Positions 36,382 through 45,480 of a DNA stretch of 64,000 nucleotides are shown here, in pieces (within the stretch, counting starts at the first letter, position 1; every line of letters begins with the position of its first letter). The translations under genes and the position numbers were made by a program. The stretch covers positions 1-64,000 of the forward strand of contig CANGFT010000014.1 of NCBI GenBank assembly GCA_947453205.1. Direction: 5' to 3'. Origin of the DNA: Beijerinckiaceae bacterium (GTDB lineage: Bacteria > Pseudomonadota > Alphaproteobacteria > Rhizobiales > Beijerinckiaceae). Below the pieces are notes generated by a model that saw only the letters and a program-made list of their open reading frames with translations, had not been told where the DNA came from and searched no databases.

Positions 36382-37353
36382 ATGCAGATGATGCGGCTCT
36401 TGGCGGGCGTTCTGCTCGCGATCGTTCTGAACGCCCTCCCCGCCTGCGCCCAGCCCTGGCCGTCCCGCCCCATCCGGGTGATCGTGCCCTATGCGGCGGG
36501 CGGCGCCACGGACGTCTTCGCGAGGCTCGTCGCCGGCAAGCTTCAGGAGCAGCTTGGGACGCCGGTCGTCGTGGAGAACCGCGCCGGAGCGGGCGGCAAC
36601 ATCGGGGCCGACGCGGTCGCCAAGGCGCCGCCGGATGGCTACACCATCTTGTTCAACATCAACGGCCACGCCATCGCGCCGGCCATCTACAAGTCCCTGC
36701 CCTTCGATCCGGACAAGGATTTCGTCGCCATCACCCAGCTCGTCTCCACGGCGACGACGCTGGTGGCCCTGCCGAGACTTCCCGTCAAAAACTTCCAGGA
36801 CTTCGTGGCGCTCGCCAAGTCCCGCCCCGGCGCGCTCAACTATGGCTCCACGGGCGTGGGCAATTCGCTGCATCTGGTCATGGAGCTGCTGATGCGCGAC
36901 ACCGGCATGGTGATGACGCAGGTGCCCTTCCGTGGCGACGCGCCGCTCATCCAGGCCTTCATGTCCGGCGACATACAGGCGGCCGTGCTCCCGAGCTCCG
37001 CCGCCAAGCCGCAGATGGATTCAGGCGTCGTGCGGGCGCTGGGGGTCACAAGCGCGCAGCGCCTCGCCGCCATGCCTGACGTGCCGACCCTCGCCGAACA
37101 GGGCCTGCCCGATTTCGCCGTCAGCGGCTGGATGGGCCTGTTCGCGCCCGCAGGAACGCCCCGCCCCATCATCGACCGCCTCGCGCAGGAGGCCAGAGCC
37201 GCCATGCTCACGCCCGACATGGCGCCGCGGCTGGCGAGCTTCGGCATGGAGGCGGCGGCCCTTGGACCAGAGGCCATGGACGCCCTCTACAGATCCGACC
37301 GCGCCAAGTTCCAGAGGATCGTGAAGGAAGCGAACATCGCCCTGCAGGATTGA
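36382..37353 (+). CDS. Bug/TctC-family periplasmic solute-binding protein (classical type)
   Basis: A 323-residue classical Bug protein: signal peptide ending ALPACAQ (about residue 23), then PWPSRPIRVIVPYAAGGATD, VVENRAGAGGNIGADAVAKA and PPDGYTILFNINGHAIAPA, the standard tripartite tricarboxylate binding-protein motifs that hold two water molecules to clamp a carboxylate. GGGAGG precedes the ATG at 36382 by 6 bases; the longer frame upstream is not credible. Unlike the other three Bug proteins here, it belongs to the common branch with SxxGxxNSLHL-like loops. No TctAB genes are present. Confidence 0.9.
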   Translation: MQMMRLLAGVLLAIVLNALPACAQPWPSRPIRVIVPYAAGGATDVFARLVAGKLQEQLGTPVVVENRAGAGGNIGADAVAKAPPDGYTILFNINGHAIAPAIYKSLPFDPDKDFVAITQLVSTATTLVALPRLPVKNFQDFVALAKSRPGALNYGSTGVGNSLHLVMELLMRDTGMVMTQVPFRGDAPLIQAFMSGDIQAAVLPSSAAKPQMDSGVVRALGVTSAQRLAAMPDVPTLAEQGLPDFAVSGWMGLFAPAGTPRPIIDRLAQEARAAMLTPDMAPRLASFGMEAAALGPEAMDALYRSDRAKFQRIVKEANIALQD

Positions 37354-37377
37354 GGCGCGGCGCGCTATCATGGCGCC

Positions 37378-37887
37378 ATGCCCTCGCCGCCGCTGGACCA
37401 GATCTCCGACCCCATCCACGATCTCGCGCGCCTGCCCGCGCGGGTCGCCGCCATGCGCGCGAAGATTCTGGAGGCGGTGGAGAGCGGCGACATCGAGAAC
37501 CTGCGCGCGCCCCTCGAATGGAACGAGACGCCGCCTGTCCTGGGGCGCGCGGGCGACCGCGGCTGGCGACGCGCGCGCAGCTTCGCCGAGGCCATAGAGG
37601 CCCTGAAGGCCCGCTCCTTCGATGGCGAGGGCCGCGAGATCCTCGCGCTCCTCGCCGCCATCTTCGAACAGCCCTACGCCAAAGTGACGCGCGGGCCTGT
37701 CGTGACCTATGTCTGGCCCGCCTTCGCGGTGCGGCAGGCGCCGAATCCGCCGCCCGAAACGCGCCTCGCCATGCTCCGCTGCGTCCGCTTCGCCAATCTG
37801 ACTTTGCATAACGACATCGGCCTGCCGATCATCGAGCGCCTCGGCATCGGCGCTGACGGCGTGTGGCATTATTTTTATTCGGGTTGA
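37378..37887 (+). CDS. Conserved hypothetical protein (169 aa)
   Basis: A 169-residue soluble protein of a family found mainly in Rhizobiales; I do not recall a name. The C-terminus is distinctive: KVTRGPVVTYVWPAFAVRQ and RLGIGADGVWHYFYSG, and the middle has LRAPLEWNETPPVLG and AKSFDGEG-like segments. No signal peptide is evident in the first residues (MPSPPLDQISDPIHDLARLP). Some relatives are predicted to be periplasmic. It starts 24 bases after the Bug gene on the same strand and converges on the P450 gene. Confidence 0.65.
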   Translation: MPSPPLDQISDPIHDLARLPARVAAMRAKILEAVESGDIENLRAPLEWNETPPVLGRAGDRGWRRARSFAEAIEALKARSFDGEGREILALLAAIFEQPYAKVTRGPVVTYVWPAFAVRQAPNPPPETRLAMLRCVRFANLTLHNDIGLPIIERLGIGADGVWHYFYSG

Positions 37888-37902
37888 ACGGGGCGGTCAG
37901 CG

Positions 37903-39069
37903 TCAGTTCAAGGTCATCGGAAGGGCCACGGGGCTGCGGAAGTTCGAGGACGAATTCCACGCCACCTTGTTCACGCTCAGATGAAAATCCGGAACGCGCT
38001 CCAGAAAGCGGCGCATGGTCGCTTCCGTCACCATGCGCGCCATCTGGCTGCCGAGGCAGAAGTGCTTGCCCGCGCCAAAGCCCAGATGTCCCTGCGGACG
38101 CCGCTCGATGTCATAGACGTCGGGGCTGCGGAACTTGCGCCAGTCGCGGTTGCCTGACCCATAGGCCAGAACCACCTTGTCGCCCGCGCGCAGCGTCTGG
38201 CCATGCAGCTGCGTCTCCTTCGCCACCACGCGCTTGAAACGCTGGGCCGACGTGTTGAGGCGCAAGGACTCCTCGATCGCGGGCGCGATCAGCGAGGGGT
38301 CGGCGACGATGCGGCGGCGCGCGTCCGGATGATCGTGCAGGTTGAGCGCGAACATGCTCATGAAGCTGGAGAGCGATTCGACGCCCGCCATCACGAAGGT
38401 GGCGGAGGTCAGCACCACCTCGCGCTCGCTCAGGCGGTCGCCGTCGATCTCGGCCTCCGCCAGATGGGTGATGAGGTCGTCCTTCGGATCGGCGCGGCGT
38501 TTGGCGACTTCCGCCGTGATGAAGTCCGACAGGAACTTGAAGGCGTCGAGATGCTCCTGCGTGCGGCCCTTGGCGGCCTTGTCGGTGGAGACCGCAAGGA
38601 TCACCTTGCGGCGGATCTCGCCATGGTCGATCTGCGGCAGGCCCATGGTCTTGAACAGCAGGCCGACGGTGATCTGGCTCGAATAATCCTCGACGAAATC
38701 AAAGGCGCCGCGCGCCAGCATCCTGTCGAGCGAGGCGTCGGCGATGGCCAGCGCGGGCTCGATGAGATTGCCTAGATTCTTGCGCGAGAAGGCGGCCATG
38801 CTGAGCGCCCGCAAGCGGTCATGGCGCGGCGGATCGGTGGTGCCGAGCGTCGCCCCTGCCCGGCCGGGAATCTCGTCGATCAGATTGCCCTGCGACGAGG
38901 AGAAGGTCTCCCAGTCCTGCGCCGCGCGGGAGATGTCTTCATAGCGCGAGAGAATCCACAGCCCCGCGCTTTCGCTCCAGAAGCAGGGATGCTCCTCGCG
39001 CAGGCGCTCATAGTGGGGGAAGGGATCAGCGTCGATGGCGGGAGAATAAAGGTCGAATGGCTCGCTCAA
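37903..39069 (-). CDS. Cytochrome P450
   Basis: A 388-residue soluble bacterial P450. The haem-binding loop is FGAGKHFCLG with the axial cysteine at about residue 338, the ExxR pair is in AIEESLRLN, and the I-helix oxygen-activation motif appears as MAGVESLSSF, where the usual threonine is serine. The N-terminus PFDLYSPAIDADPFPHYERL is typical. A TTG at 39069 with GGAGG 8 bases upstream is the start. Redox partners are not encoded nearby. The substrate is unknown; the GlcD-type oxidase 33 bases upstream is on the same strand and might be co-transcribed. Confidence 0.9.
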   Translation of the reverse strand: MSEPFDLYSPAIDADPFPHYERLREEHPCFWSESAGLWILSRYEDISRAAQDWETFSSSQGNLIDEIPGRAGATLGTTDPPRHDRLRALSMAAFSRKNLGNLIEPALAIADASLDRMLARGAFDFVEDYSSQITVGLLFKTMGLPQIDHGEIRRKVILAVSTDKAAKGRTQEHLDAFKFLSDFITAEVAKRRADPKDDLITHLAEAEIDGDRLSEREVVLTSATFVMAGVESLSSFMSMFALNLHDHPDARRRIVADPSLIAPAIEESLRLNTSAQRFKRVVAKETQLHGQTLRAGDKVVLAYGSGNRDWRKFRSPDVYDIERRPQGHLGFGAGKHFCLGSQMARMVTEATMRRFLERVPDFHLSVNKVAWNSSSNFRSPVALPMTLN

Positions 39070-39102
39070 ACTTTTATCCTCCAGCCCTCCTTCAACTGCG
39101 CT

Positions 39103-40536
39103 CTATAGCACCTTGCCGGGGTTCAGGATGTTCCTGGGGTCGAGCGTGCGCTTGATCATATGCATCACGTCGAGGGCCACAGGATCCTTCACGCCGGGCA
39201 GCAGATCGCGCTTGAGCACGCCGATGCCATGTTCGGCGGAGATCGAGCCATTGTATTTCGTCACGATGGCGTGCACGGCCTCGTTCACCTCGACCCAACG
39301 ATCAAGGAAGGCCTGCTTGTCGGCGCCGACGGGCTGGCTGAGGTTGGTGTGGATGTTGCCGTCGCCCAGATGGCCGAAGGGCACGAGGCGCGAGCCCGGC
39401 ACCATCTGCTCGCAGACCACGAAGGCCTCGTCGAGGAAGTCGGCGACCTTGGACACGGGCACGCAGATGTCGTGCTTGATCGAGCCGCCCTCGAGCTTGG
39501 GCACATCGGCCAGCATCTCGCGCAGCTTCCAGAAATAGGCGCGCTGGTCGAGCGAGGCGGCCACGGCGGCGTCCTCGATCAGCTCGCCTTCGGCGGCGCG
39601 CTCCAGCAAGGAGAGCATGGTCTCGCCGATGCCAGTGTCGAGCTGGGAGGCGAGCTCGATCAGCACATACCACTGGTGCTTGTCGTTCAGCGGCTCGCGC
39701 GCGCCCGCCACATGCTTCATCACGAAGTCCATGCCGATGCGCGGCATGAGCTCGAAGGTCTTGACGTCCGAGCCCGCCATCTCCTGCGCCATGGTCAGGA
39801 AGCTCGTCGCCTTGTGCGGATCGGTCAGGCCGACGATGGCGGTCGCGCGCGCGCGGGGCTTGGGATAGAGCTTCACGACGGCGGCGGTGATGATGCCGAG
39901 CGTGCCTTCCGAGCCCATGAAGAGGTGCTTGAGGTCGTAGCCCGTATTGTCCTTCTTGAGCTTCGACAGGGTCGACATGATGCGCCCGTCGGCGAGCACC
40001 ACTTCAAGGCCCGTCACGAGATCGCGCGCATTGCCATAGGTGATGACCTGCGTGCCGCCCGCATTGGTGGCGAGATTGCCGCCGATGGTGCAGGAGCCTT
40101 CGGAGGCCAGCGAGAGCGGGAAGAGGCGGTCGGCGCCGTCGGCGGCTTCCTGCACCTTGATGAGCTGCAGGCCGGCTTCGACGGTCATGGTGTTGGACGC
40201 CGTGTCGATCTCACGCACGCGGTTCATGCGGCCAAGGGACAGCACGACCTGCGCGCCGCTCTCGTCCGGCGTCTGCCCGCCCACAAGGCCGGTGTTGCCG
40301 CCCTGGGGCACCACGGGCGTGTTCGTCTCGTAGCAGAGCTTCATGATCGCCGCGACTTCCTCGGTGGAGCCGGGACGCAGGATGCAGGGCGCCCGGCCAT
40401 GCCAGAGGTCGCGCTCCTCCTTGAGGTAGGGGGCCATGTCCAGCGGATCGGTCACCACATGGCGCTCGCCGACGATTTCGGCGAAGCGGGCCAGAAGGGC
40501 GGAATGGGCGGCGGGGGGAGGAAGATCTGTCAGCAT
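39103..40536 (-). CDS. FAD-binding oxidoreductase, GlcD/D-2-hydroxyacid dehydrogenase type
   Basis: A 477-residue flavoprotein of the PCMH (VAO) family with an N-terminal FAD domain (VVPQGGNTGLVGGQ near residue 76, SEGSCTIGGNLATNAGGTQV, FMGSEGTLGIITAA) and a C-terminal FAD-oxidase cap with the metal/substrate motif PFGHLGDGNIHTN and ISAEHGIGVLK. Members oxidise D-lactate, glycolate or D-2-hydroxyglutarate and pass electrons to the quinone pool. The length and HGIGVLKRDLL ending fit the single-subunit D-2-hydroxyglutarate / D-lactate dehydrogenase branch. The ATG at 40536 is followed by MLTDLPPPAAHSALL, and a GGGGAG-like purine tract is not obvious upstream. Confidence 0.9.
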   Translation of the reverse strand: MLTDLPPPAAHSALLARFAEIVGERHVVTDPLDMAPYLKEERDLWHGRAPCILRPGSTEEVAAIMKLCYETNTPVVPQGGNTGLVGGQTPDESGAQVVLSLGRMNRVREIDTASNTMTVEAGLQLIKVQEAADGADRLFPLSLASEGSCTIGGNLATNAGGTQVITYGNARDLVTGLEVVLADGRIMSTLSKLKKDNTGYDLKHLFMGSEGTLGIITAAVVKLYPKPRARATAIVGLTDPHKATSFLTMAQEMAGSDVKTFELMPRIGMDFVMKHVAGAREPLNDKHQWYVLIELASQLDTGIGETMLSLLERAAEGELIEDAAVAASLDQRAYFWKLREMLADVPKLEGGSIKHDICVPVSKVADFLDEAFVVCEQMVPGSRLVPFGHLGDGNIHTNLSQPVGADKQAFLDRWVEVNEAVHAIVTKYNGSISAEHGIGVLKRDLLPGVKDPVALDVMHMIKRTLDPRNILNPGKVL

Positions 40537-40586
40537 GGGGGGAATTTAATGGAGGCGCGCGGATTTTGCGAGCCCCCATCTTGAAC

Positions 40587-41873
40587 TCAGCCCAGAAGCC
40601 GCCCGCGACGTTTCGTCTTCACCGGCTCGCGCTTGAACAGGCCCACCACTTCGATATGGGCGGAGTGGCGGAACTGGTCCACGGGGGTGATCTTTTCGAT
40701 GCGGAATCCGCCATCCACAAGAATTTTCGCGTCCCGCGCGAAGGTCTGGGCGTTGCAGGACACGGCGACGGCGGTCTTGAGGCCGGAGGCGGCGATCTCC
40801 CGCGCCTGCTCCTCCGCCCCCGAGCGCGGGGGATCGAAGACCACGGCGTCAAAAGCGGCGAGCTCGTGGCGCAGCAGGGGGCGGCGGAAGAGATCGCGCC
40901 GCTCGGTGGTCAGGCCGCGCAGGCCTTGCGTGAAATGAGCCGCCTTTTCGAGGCTGACGAGCGCGGGGGCTTCGGCCTCCACAGCCAGAACGGTGGCCTT
41001 TTCGGCGAGGCGCAGGGCGAAGGTGCCCACGCCCGAGAAAAGGTCCAGCACCTTGCGGGCGGAGCCGACGCCTTCCACGACGAGCCGCGCCAGCGTCTCC
41101 TCCCCAAGGTCGGTCGCCTGCAGGAAGCCGCCCGGCGGGGGCGCCACCCTGGCCCGTCCCAGGGGAATGAGGGGCGGTCGGCGCTCGATCAGGATGTCGC
41201 CGTGGTTGGAGATGCGGGCGAGATCGAGCGTCGCGGCGAGGCCGATCAGGGCCTGTTCGATTTCGAAGGAGAGCTTGCCGGTGCCGCGCACATCCACATC
41301 CAGCCCCTCGAGGCTGGCGGTGATGACGATGTCGAGGGGCTTGCCGAGCTGGTTGAGCATCTGCGCCACGGCGCGGGCGGCCGGCAGGGCCTGCGCGAGG
41401 CCGGGGGCCAGAATGGGGCAGGCCTCCAGCGGCGCGATCTCATGGCTGCGGGCGCGCATGAATCCCACGACCGTCTGCACGCGCCCCAGCGCATCGCGGT
41501 CGAAGCGGGCGTGGAAGGTGACGCGGCGGCGCCCCTCGCCATGGGCGTCGATCATGGGCCCGACCTCGGCGGCGAGCCCCGCATGGTCGAGGGCGGCGAT
41601 GAGAAGGCCGCGCTTCCAAGCGCCATAGGGCTCCGGCGCCAGGGTCTGCACCGCGCAGCCCCCGCAGACCGTGAAATGCGGACAGAAAGAGGGGATGCGG
41701 TCGGGGCTTGGTTTGACCACCTCGACCAGCGTCCCGCGCTCGCCGTCGACTTCCGCGAGGATGGTTTCGCCGGGCAGCGCATAGGGCGTGAAGACCATGC
41801 CCTCGTCGGTGCTTGAAACGCCTTCGCCGCGCTGGCCGAGGCGGTCGATGGTGAGGGGCATGCGCAGGTTCAT
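40587..41873 (-). CDS. 23S rRNA (uracil-5-)-methyltransferase, RlmD/TrmA family
   Basis: A 428-residue SAM-dependent RNA methyltransferase. It begins with a TRAM domain (PLTIDRLGQRGEGVSSTDEG). A 4Fe-4S cluster is indicated by CPHFTVCGGC (cysteines at 64, 70 and 73) with a fourth in LEACPILAP. The SAM site is VLDLFSGVGTFAL and the catalytic region FDAVVFDPPRSGAEEQ, VAVSCNAQTFARD with the nucleophilic cysteine. It should methylate C5 of a uridine in 23S rRNA. Its ATG overlaps the tlyA stop by 4 bases, and with dxs upstream the three genes form a minus-strand operon. Confidence 0.9.
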   Translation of the reverse strand: MNLRMPLTIDRLGQRGEGVSSTDEGMVFTPYALPGETILAEVDGERGTLVEVVKPSPDRIPSFCPHFTVCGGCAVQTLAPEPYGAWKRGLLIAALDHAGLAAEVGPMIDAHGEGRRRVTFHARFDRDALGRVQTVVGFMRARSHEIAPLEACPILAPGLAQALPAARAVAQMLNQLGKPLDIVITASLEGLDVDVRGTGKLSFEIEQALIGLAATLDLARISNHGDILIERRPPLIPLGRARVAPPPGGFLQATDLGEETLARLVVEGVGSARKVLDLFSGVGTFALRLAEKATVLAVEAEAPALVSLEKAAHFTQGLRGLTTERRDLFRRPLLRHELAAFDAVVFDPPRSGAEEQAREIAASGLKTAVAVSCNAQTFARDAKILVDGGFRIEKITPVDQFRHSAHIEVVGLFKREPVKTKRRGRLLG

Positions 41874-42604
41874 GAGGGTTCTCCGCGCGTCGCCGCGATC
41901 AGGAATTCGCGGTTGCCGTCGCCGCCTTCAATGGGTGAGGGAATGAGGCCGCGCACATGCCAGCCCTGGCCTTCGAGGAACAGGCGGATGTCCGCGCAGA
42001 CCTCTGCATGAACATCCGCGTCGCGCACGACGCCTTTCTTCACGCGCGCTGGCCCCGCCTCGAACTGGGGCTTGATGAGCGCGATGAGATCGGCGCGCTC
42101 GGTGGCGAGATCAAGCGGCGTGGGCAGCACGAGGCGCAGCGAAATGAAGCTGGCGTCGCAGACGACGAGCGTCGGCGCCTGCGGAACAAGCGCGCGCGTG
42201 AGGCTGCGGGCGTCGGTGCTCTCCATCACCCGCACACGCGGCTCTGCGCGCAAGGTTTGATGCAGTTGGTCGCGGCCGACGTCCACCGCGTAGACAAGCT
42301 CCGCCCCGCGCGAGAGCAGCACCTGCGTGAAGCCGCCCGTGGAGGAGCCGACGTCCATGCAGATGCGGCCTGTCGGATCCACTCTGAAATGATCGAGCCC
42401 CGCGACGAGCTTCAACCCCGCGCGCGACACCCAGGGATGGGGAGCGCTGGCCTCGATCCGCGCATCGTCGCCAAGGGGTTCGGAGGGCTTGCGCACCAGC
42501 GCGCCATCGACGCGCACCAGCCCCGCCTCGATCGCGGCGCGCGCCTTCGCGCGGCTTTCGAAGAAGCCGCGGTCGACGAGGGCGATGTCGGCGCGTTGCG
42601 GCAT
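41870..42604 (-). CDS. tlyA: TlyA-family rRNA 2'-O-methyltransferase
   Basis: A 244-residue protein with an N-terminal S4 RNA-binding domain (ADIALVDRGFFESRAKARAAI ... VRVDGALVRKPSEPL) and an RrmJ-like methyltransferase domain with SAM motif CMDVGSSTGGFTQVLL, the aspartate DVGRDQ and the lysine of LIALIKPQFEAGP. TlyA homologues 2'-O-methylate 16S/23S rRNA cytidines and are historically called haemolysins. It overlaps the methyltransferase gene downstream by 4 bases and begins 12 bases after the dxs stop. Confidence 0.9.
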   Translation of the reverse strand: MPQRADIALVDRGFFESRAKARAAIEAGLVRVDGALVRKPSEPLGDDARIEASAPHPWVSRAGLKLVAGLDHFRVDPTGRICMDVGSSTGGFTQVLLSRGAELVYAVDVGRDQLHQTLRAEPRVRVMESTDARSLTRALVPQAPTLVVCDASFISLRLVLPTPLDLATERADLIALIKPQFEAGPARVKKGVVRDADVHAEVCADIRLFLEGQGWHVRGLIPSPIEGGDGNREFLIAATRGEPS

Positions 42605-42616
42605 GGGCCCTGCGCT

Positions 42617-44539
42617 TCAGGCGATCTTGTCGCGGCGGGCGAGGGCCTTGTCGCCCAATGTGTCGAGGGCCTTGCGCACGATGCTCTTCGCGTCGAGGCC
42701 TGCGGCTTCATACATGCGCTCGGGCGAGTCCTGGTCCTGAAAGACGTCAGGCAAGGTCATCGCGCGCACCTTCACGGCGCCGCCGTCCAGCGCGCCAGCC
42801 TCGCTGAGGAAGGTCAGCACCGCCGCGCCGAAACCGCCGCTCGAGCCTTCCTCCAGGGTGATGATGGCGTCATGGCTTCTAGCGAGCCGCAGCAGCATTT
42901 CTTCATCCAGCGGCTTGGCGAAGCGCGCATCCGCCACCGTGGCGCGGACGCCGAGGCCGCCAAGCTCCTCGGCGGCCTTCAGGGCCTCGCCCAGCCGCGT
43001 CCCGAAGGAGACGAGCGCGACCTGATGGCCCTCGCGCAGAATGCGGCCCTTGCCGATGGGCAGCGGCTCGCCCTGCGCGGGCATGTCGACGCCGACCCCC
43101 TCGCCGCGCGGATAGCGGAAGGCGATGGGGCCGCTGTCATGGGCTGCGGCGGTCGCCACCATATGCACGAGTTCGGCCTCGTCGGCGGCGGCCATGACGA
43201 CCATGTTCGGCAGGCAGCAGAGATAGGCGACGTCGAAAGCCCCCGCATGGGTCGCGCCATCGGCGCCCACGAGGCCGGCGCGGTCGATGGCGAAGCGCAC
43301 CGGCAGATTCTGCAGGGCGACATCGTGCATGAGCTGGTCGTAGCCGCGCTGCAGGAAGGTCGAGTAGATCGCGCAGAAAGGCTTGAAGCCTTCGGTGGCG
43401 AGGCCGGCGGCGAAGGTCACGGCATGCTGCTCGGCGATGCCCACGTCGAAACAGCGATCGGGATAGGCTTTTTCAAAGAGGTCAAGCCCCGTGCCGGAGG
43501 GCATGGCGGCGGTGATGGCGACGATCTTGCCGTCCTGCTTGGCCTGCGCGATCAGGCTCTCGGCGAAGACGCGGGTATAGGCGGGGGCGTTGGCCTTGGG
43601 TTTGGCCTGCGCGCCCGTCACGACGTCGAATTTGTTGACCCCATGATATTTGTCGGCGGAGGCCTCCGCAGGGGCGTAGCCCTTGCCCTTCTTCGTGACG
43701 ACATGCACCAGCACCGGCCCCGTCGCCACGTCCCGCACATTCTTCAGAACGGGCAGCAGATGGTCGAGATTATGGCCGTCGATGGGGCCGACGTAATAGA
43801 AGCCCAGCTCCTCGAACAGCGTGCCGCCCGTCCAGAAGCCGCGCGAATATTCCTCGGTCTTCTTCGCCTTGTCGTAGAAGAATTTCGGCAGATGTTTGGC
43901 GAGCTGCTTGGCGGTCTCGCGCAAGGAGCGATAGGTGTGGCTCGACACGAGCCGGGCCAGATAGGCCGACATGGCGCCCGTGGGCGGGGCGATGGACATG
44001 TCGTTGTCGTTGAGGATCACGATCAGGCGCGAATGGCGCGCGCCCGCATTGTTCATGGCCTCATAGGCCATGCCCGCCGACATGGCGCCGTCGCCGATCA
44101 CCGCGATGACATTGTTGCGCTCGCCCTTGAGGTCGCGCCCGACCGCCATGCCAAGGCCCGCCGAGATGGAGGTCGAGGAATGGGCGGCGCCGAAGGGGTC
44201 GTAGGCGCTTTCGCTGCGCTTGGTGAAGCCCGAAAGGCCCCCCGGCTGCCGCAGGGTGCGGATGCGCTCGCGACGGCCTGTCAGGATCTTGTGGGGATAG
44301 GCCTGATGGCCGACGTCCCAGATCAGCCGGTCGCGGGGGGTGTCGAAGACATAATGCAGCGCCACCGTCAGCTCGACCACGCCCAGCCCCGCGCCCAGAT
44401 GGCCGCCGGTGACGGACACCGCGTCGATCATCTCGCTGCGCAGCTCCGCCGCCACCTGCTTGAGGTCGCGCTCGGGCAGCTTGCGAAGCTCGGGGGGCGT
44501 CGGCGCAAGGTCGAGAAGGGGCGTTTTGGGTGGGGACAC
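42617..44539 (-). CDS. dxs: Dxs, 1-deoxy-D-xylulose-5-phosphate synthase
   Basis: A 640-residue thiamine diphosphate enzyme condensing pyruvate and glyceraldehyde 3-phosphate, the first step of the MEP isoprenoid pathway. Motifs are [37 protein letters not shown], the TPP motif [28 protein letters not shown], and the transketolase-like [12 protein letters not shown] and [19 protein letters not shown] start it at GTG 44539 ([10 protein letters not shown]), since an upstream TTG at 44614 only adds an atypical tail. With ispE further along the plus strand, two MEP-pathway genes are present here. Confidence 0.95.
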   Translation of the reverse strand: MSPPKTPLLDLAPTPPELRKLPERDLKQVAAELRSEMIDAVSVTGGHLGAGLGVVELTVALHYVFDTPRDRLIWDVGHQAYPHKILTGRRERIRTLRQPGGLSGFTKRSESAYDPFGAAHSSTSISAGLGMAVGRDLKGERNNVIAVIGDGAMSAGMAYEAMNNAGARHSRLIVILNDNDMSIAPPTGAMSAYLARLVSSHTYRSLRETAKQLAKHLPKFFYDKAKKTEEYSRGFWTGGTLFEELGFYYVGPIDGHNLDHLLPVLKNVRDVATGPVLVHVVTKKGKGYAPAEASADKYHGVNKFDVVTGAQAKPKANAPAYTRVFAESLIAQAKQDGKIVAITAAMPSGTGLDLFEKAYPDRCFDVGIAEQHAVTFAAGLATEGFKPFCAIYSTFLQRGYDQLMHDVALQNLPVRFAIDRAGLVGADGATHAGAFDVAYLCCLPNMVVMAAADEAELVHMVATAAAHDSGPIAFRYPRGEGVGVDMPAQGEPLPIGKGRILREGHQVALVSFGTRLGEALKAAEELGGLGVRATVADARFAKPLDEEMLLRLARSHDAIITLEEGSSGGFGAAVLTFLSEAGALDGGAVKVRAMTLPDVFQDQDSPERMYEAAGLDAKSIVRKALDTLGDKALARRDKIA

Positions 44540-44755
44540 GGAATTTCCAGAAAAGCCGGGCGAGGAGGCCAAAATGGGCAGGCGAGGCTTACACCCGCCC
44601 CGCGCCTGCCGCAAATCATATGGGGGCGCTGCGGCGCTACGTCACCCATCGCGCCGGCCAAACCTGCAAAAGGCCCTCTGGTCGCGGGGAGGCGCGGCCC
44701 TATGTCGATGGGGCTGTGGGAGGCGCGCCGCTGGATCTTTCGATGGAGTGAACCC

Positions 44756-45343
44756 ATGTTCCAGTCCCCTACGCAAGCCACGCCCTCGTTCGCTGAAGCG
44801 GTTGGCCGCCTTGGCGATCGCTGGGGCATGATCGCCGCCTTTGGCGTCGTCATGCTGCTTCTGGGCTTCATGGCCCTTGGCCTTGTCCTTTCGGCCACCA
44901 TCGCCACGGTGCTGGTCATCGGCGGCTTCATGATCGCCACCGGCGTCATGGAGATCGTCATGGGCTTTTCGGCCCAGACCTGGGGACGCTTCTTCATCTG
45001 GATCATCGCCGGCCTGCTCTATGTTGCGGCAGGCGTCGTCGCCATATCCCAACCCCTTCTGGCTGCTTCCATTTTCACGCTCATGCTGGGGGCCGGGCTG
45101 CTGGCGACGGGGGTTGTGCGGATGGTGCTGGCCTTCCAGCTTCCGCCCGAACAGTCGAAATGGCTGGTCCTGCTGTCCGGGATCATCACCCTGCTCGTGG
45201 GCCTCGCCATCGTCGAGGGCTGGCCGGACAACAGTTTCTTCATTCTGGGCGTCTTTCTGGCGATTGATCTCATCTTCTACGGGGTCGGCTGGATCTCCTT
45301 CGGGCTCGCCCTGCGCCAGCGCCGCAACGAAGCTCGCGCCTGA
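44756..45343 (+). CDS. HdeD-family acid-resistance-like membrane protein
   Basis: A 195-residue membrane protein with six predicted segments (GVVMLLLGFMALGLVLS, IATVLVIGGFMIATGV, FFIWIIAGLLYVAAGVVA, IFTLMLGAGLLATGVV, WLVLLSGIITLLVGLAI, FFILGVFLAIDLIFYGV), the repeat pattern of HdeD (DUF308). HdeD is implicated in acid resistance in enterics; alphaproteobacterial members have no proven role. The ATG at 44756 has GGAG about 10 bases upstream. The 215 bases between it and the divergent dxs start show nothing else. A hairpin follows the gene. Confidence 0.85.
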   Translation: MFQSPTQATPSFAEAVGRLGDRWGMIAAFGVVMLLLGFMALGLVLSATIATVLVIGGFMIATGVMEIVMGFSAQTWGRFFIWIIAGLLYVAAGVVAISQPLLAASIFTLMLGAGLLATGVVRMVLAFQLPPEQSKWLVLLSGIITLLVGLAIVEGWPDNSFFILGVFLAIDLIFYGVGWISFGLALRQRRNEARA

Positions 45344-45387
45344 TTTTTGTCTCGGGCTTCAACATGACCTTGAGTCGGATTGATCCC

Positions 45388-45418
45388 ACCGGCGTTTTCC
45401 GTCATGGAAGACGCCGGT
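45388..45418 (+). terminator. Hairpin between hdeD-like gene and ppdK
   Basis: Perfect 8-bp stem ACCGGCGT (45388-45395) / ACGCCGGT (45411-45418), followed by TTTCAGTCGTTT. It could terminate the hdeD-like transcript or sit in the ppdK leader, since ppdK begins only 62 bases later. Confidence 0.45.
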
Positions 45419-45480
45419 TTCAGTCGTTTGCGGTCCCGGCGCCTGTTCGGGGCCGCGCGCCCGCATTCAAGGGGTTCAAA

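Noticed and set aside
41957-45343. An 1128-codon plus-strand open frame covering tlyA, dxs and the hdeD-like gene
   Set aside because: It is antisense to well-recognised genes and continuous only because of third-position GC bias; only its last 195 codons (HdeD-like) are a real gene.
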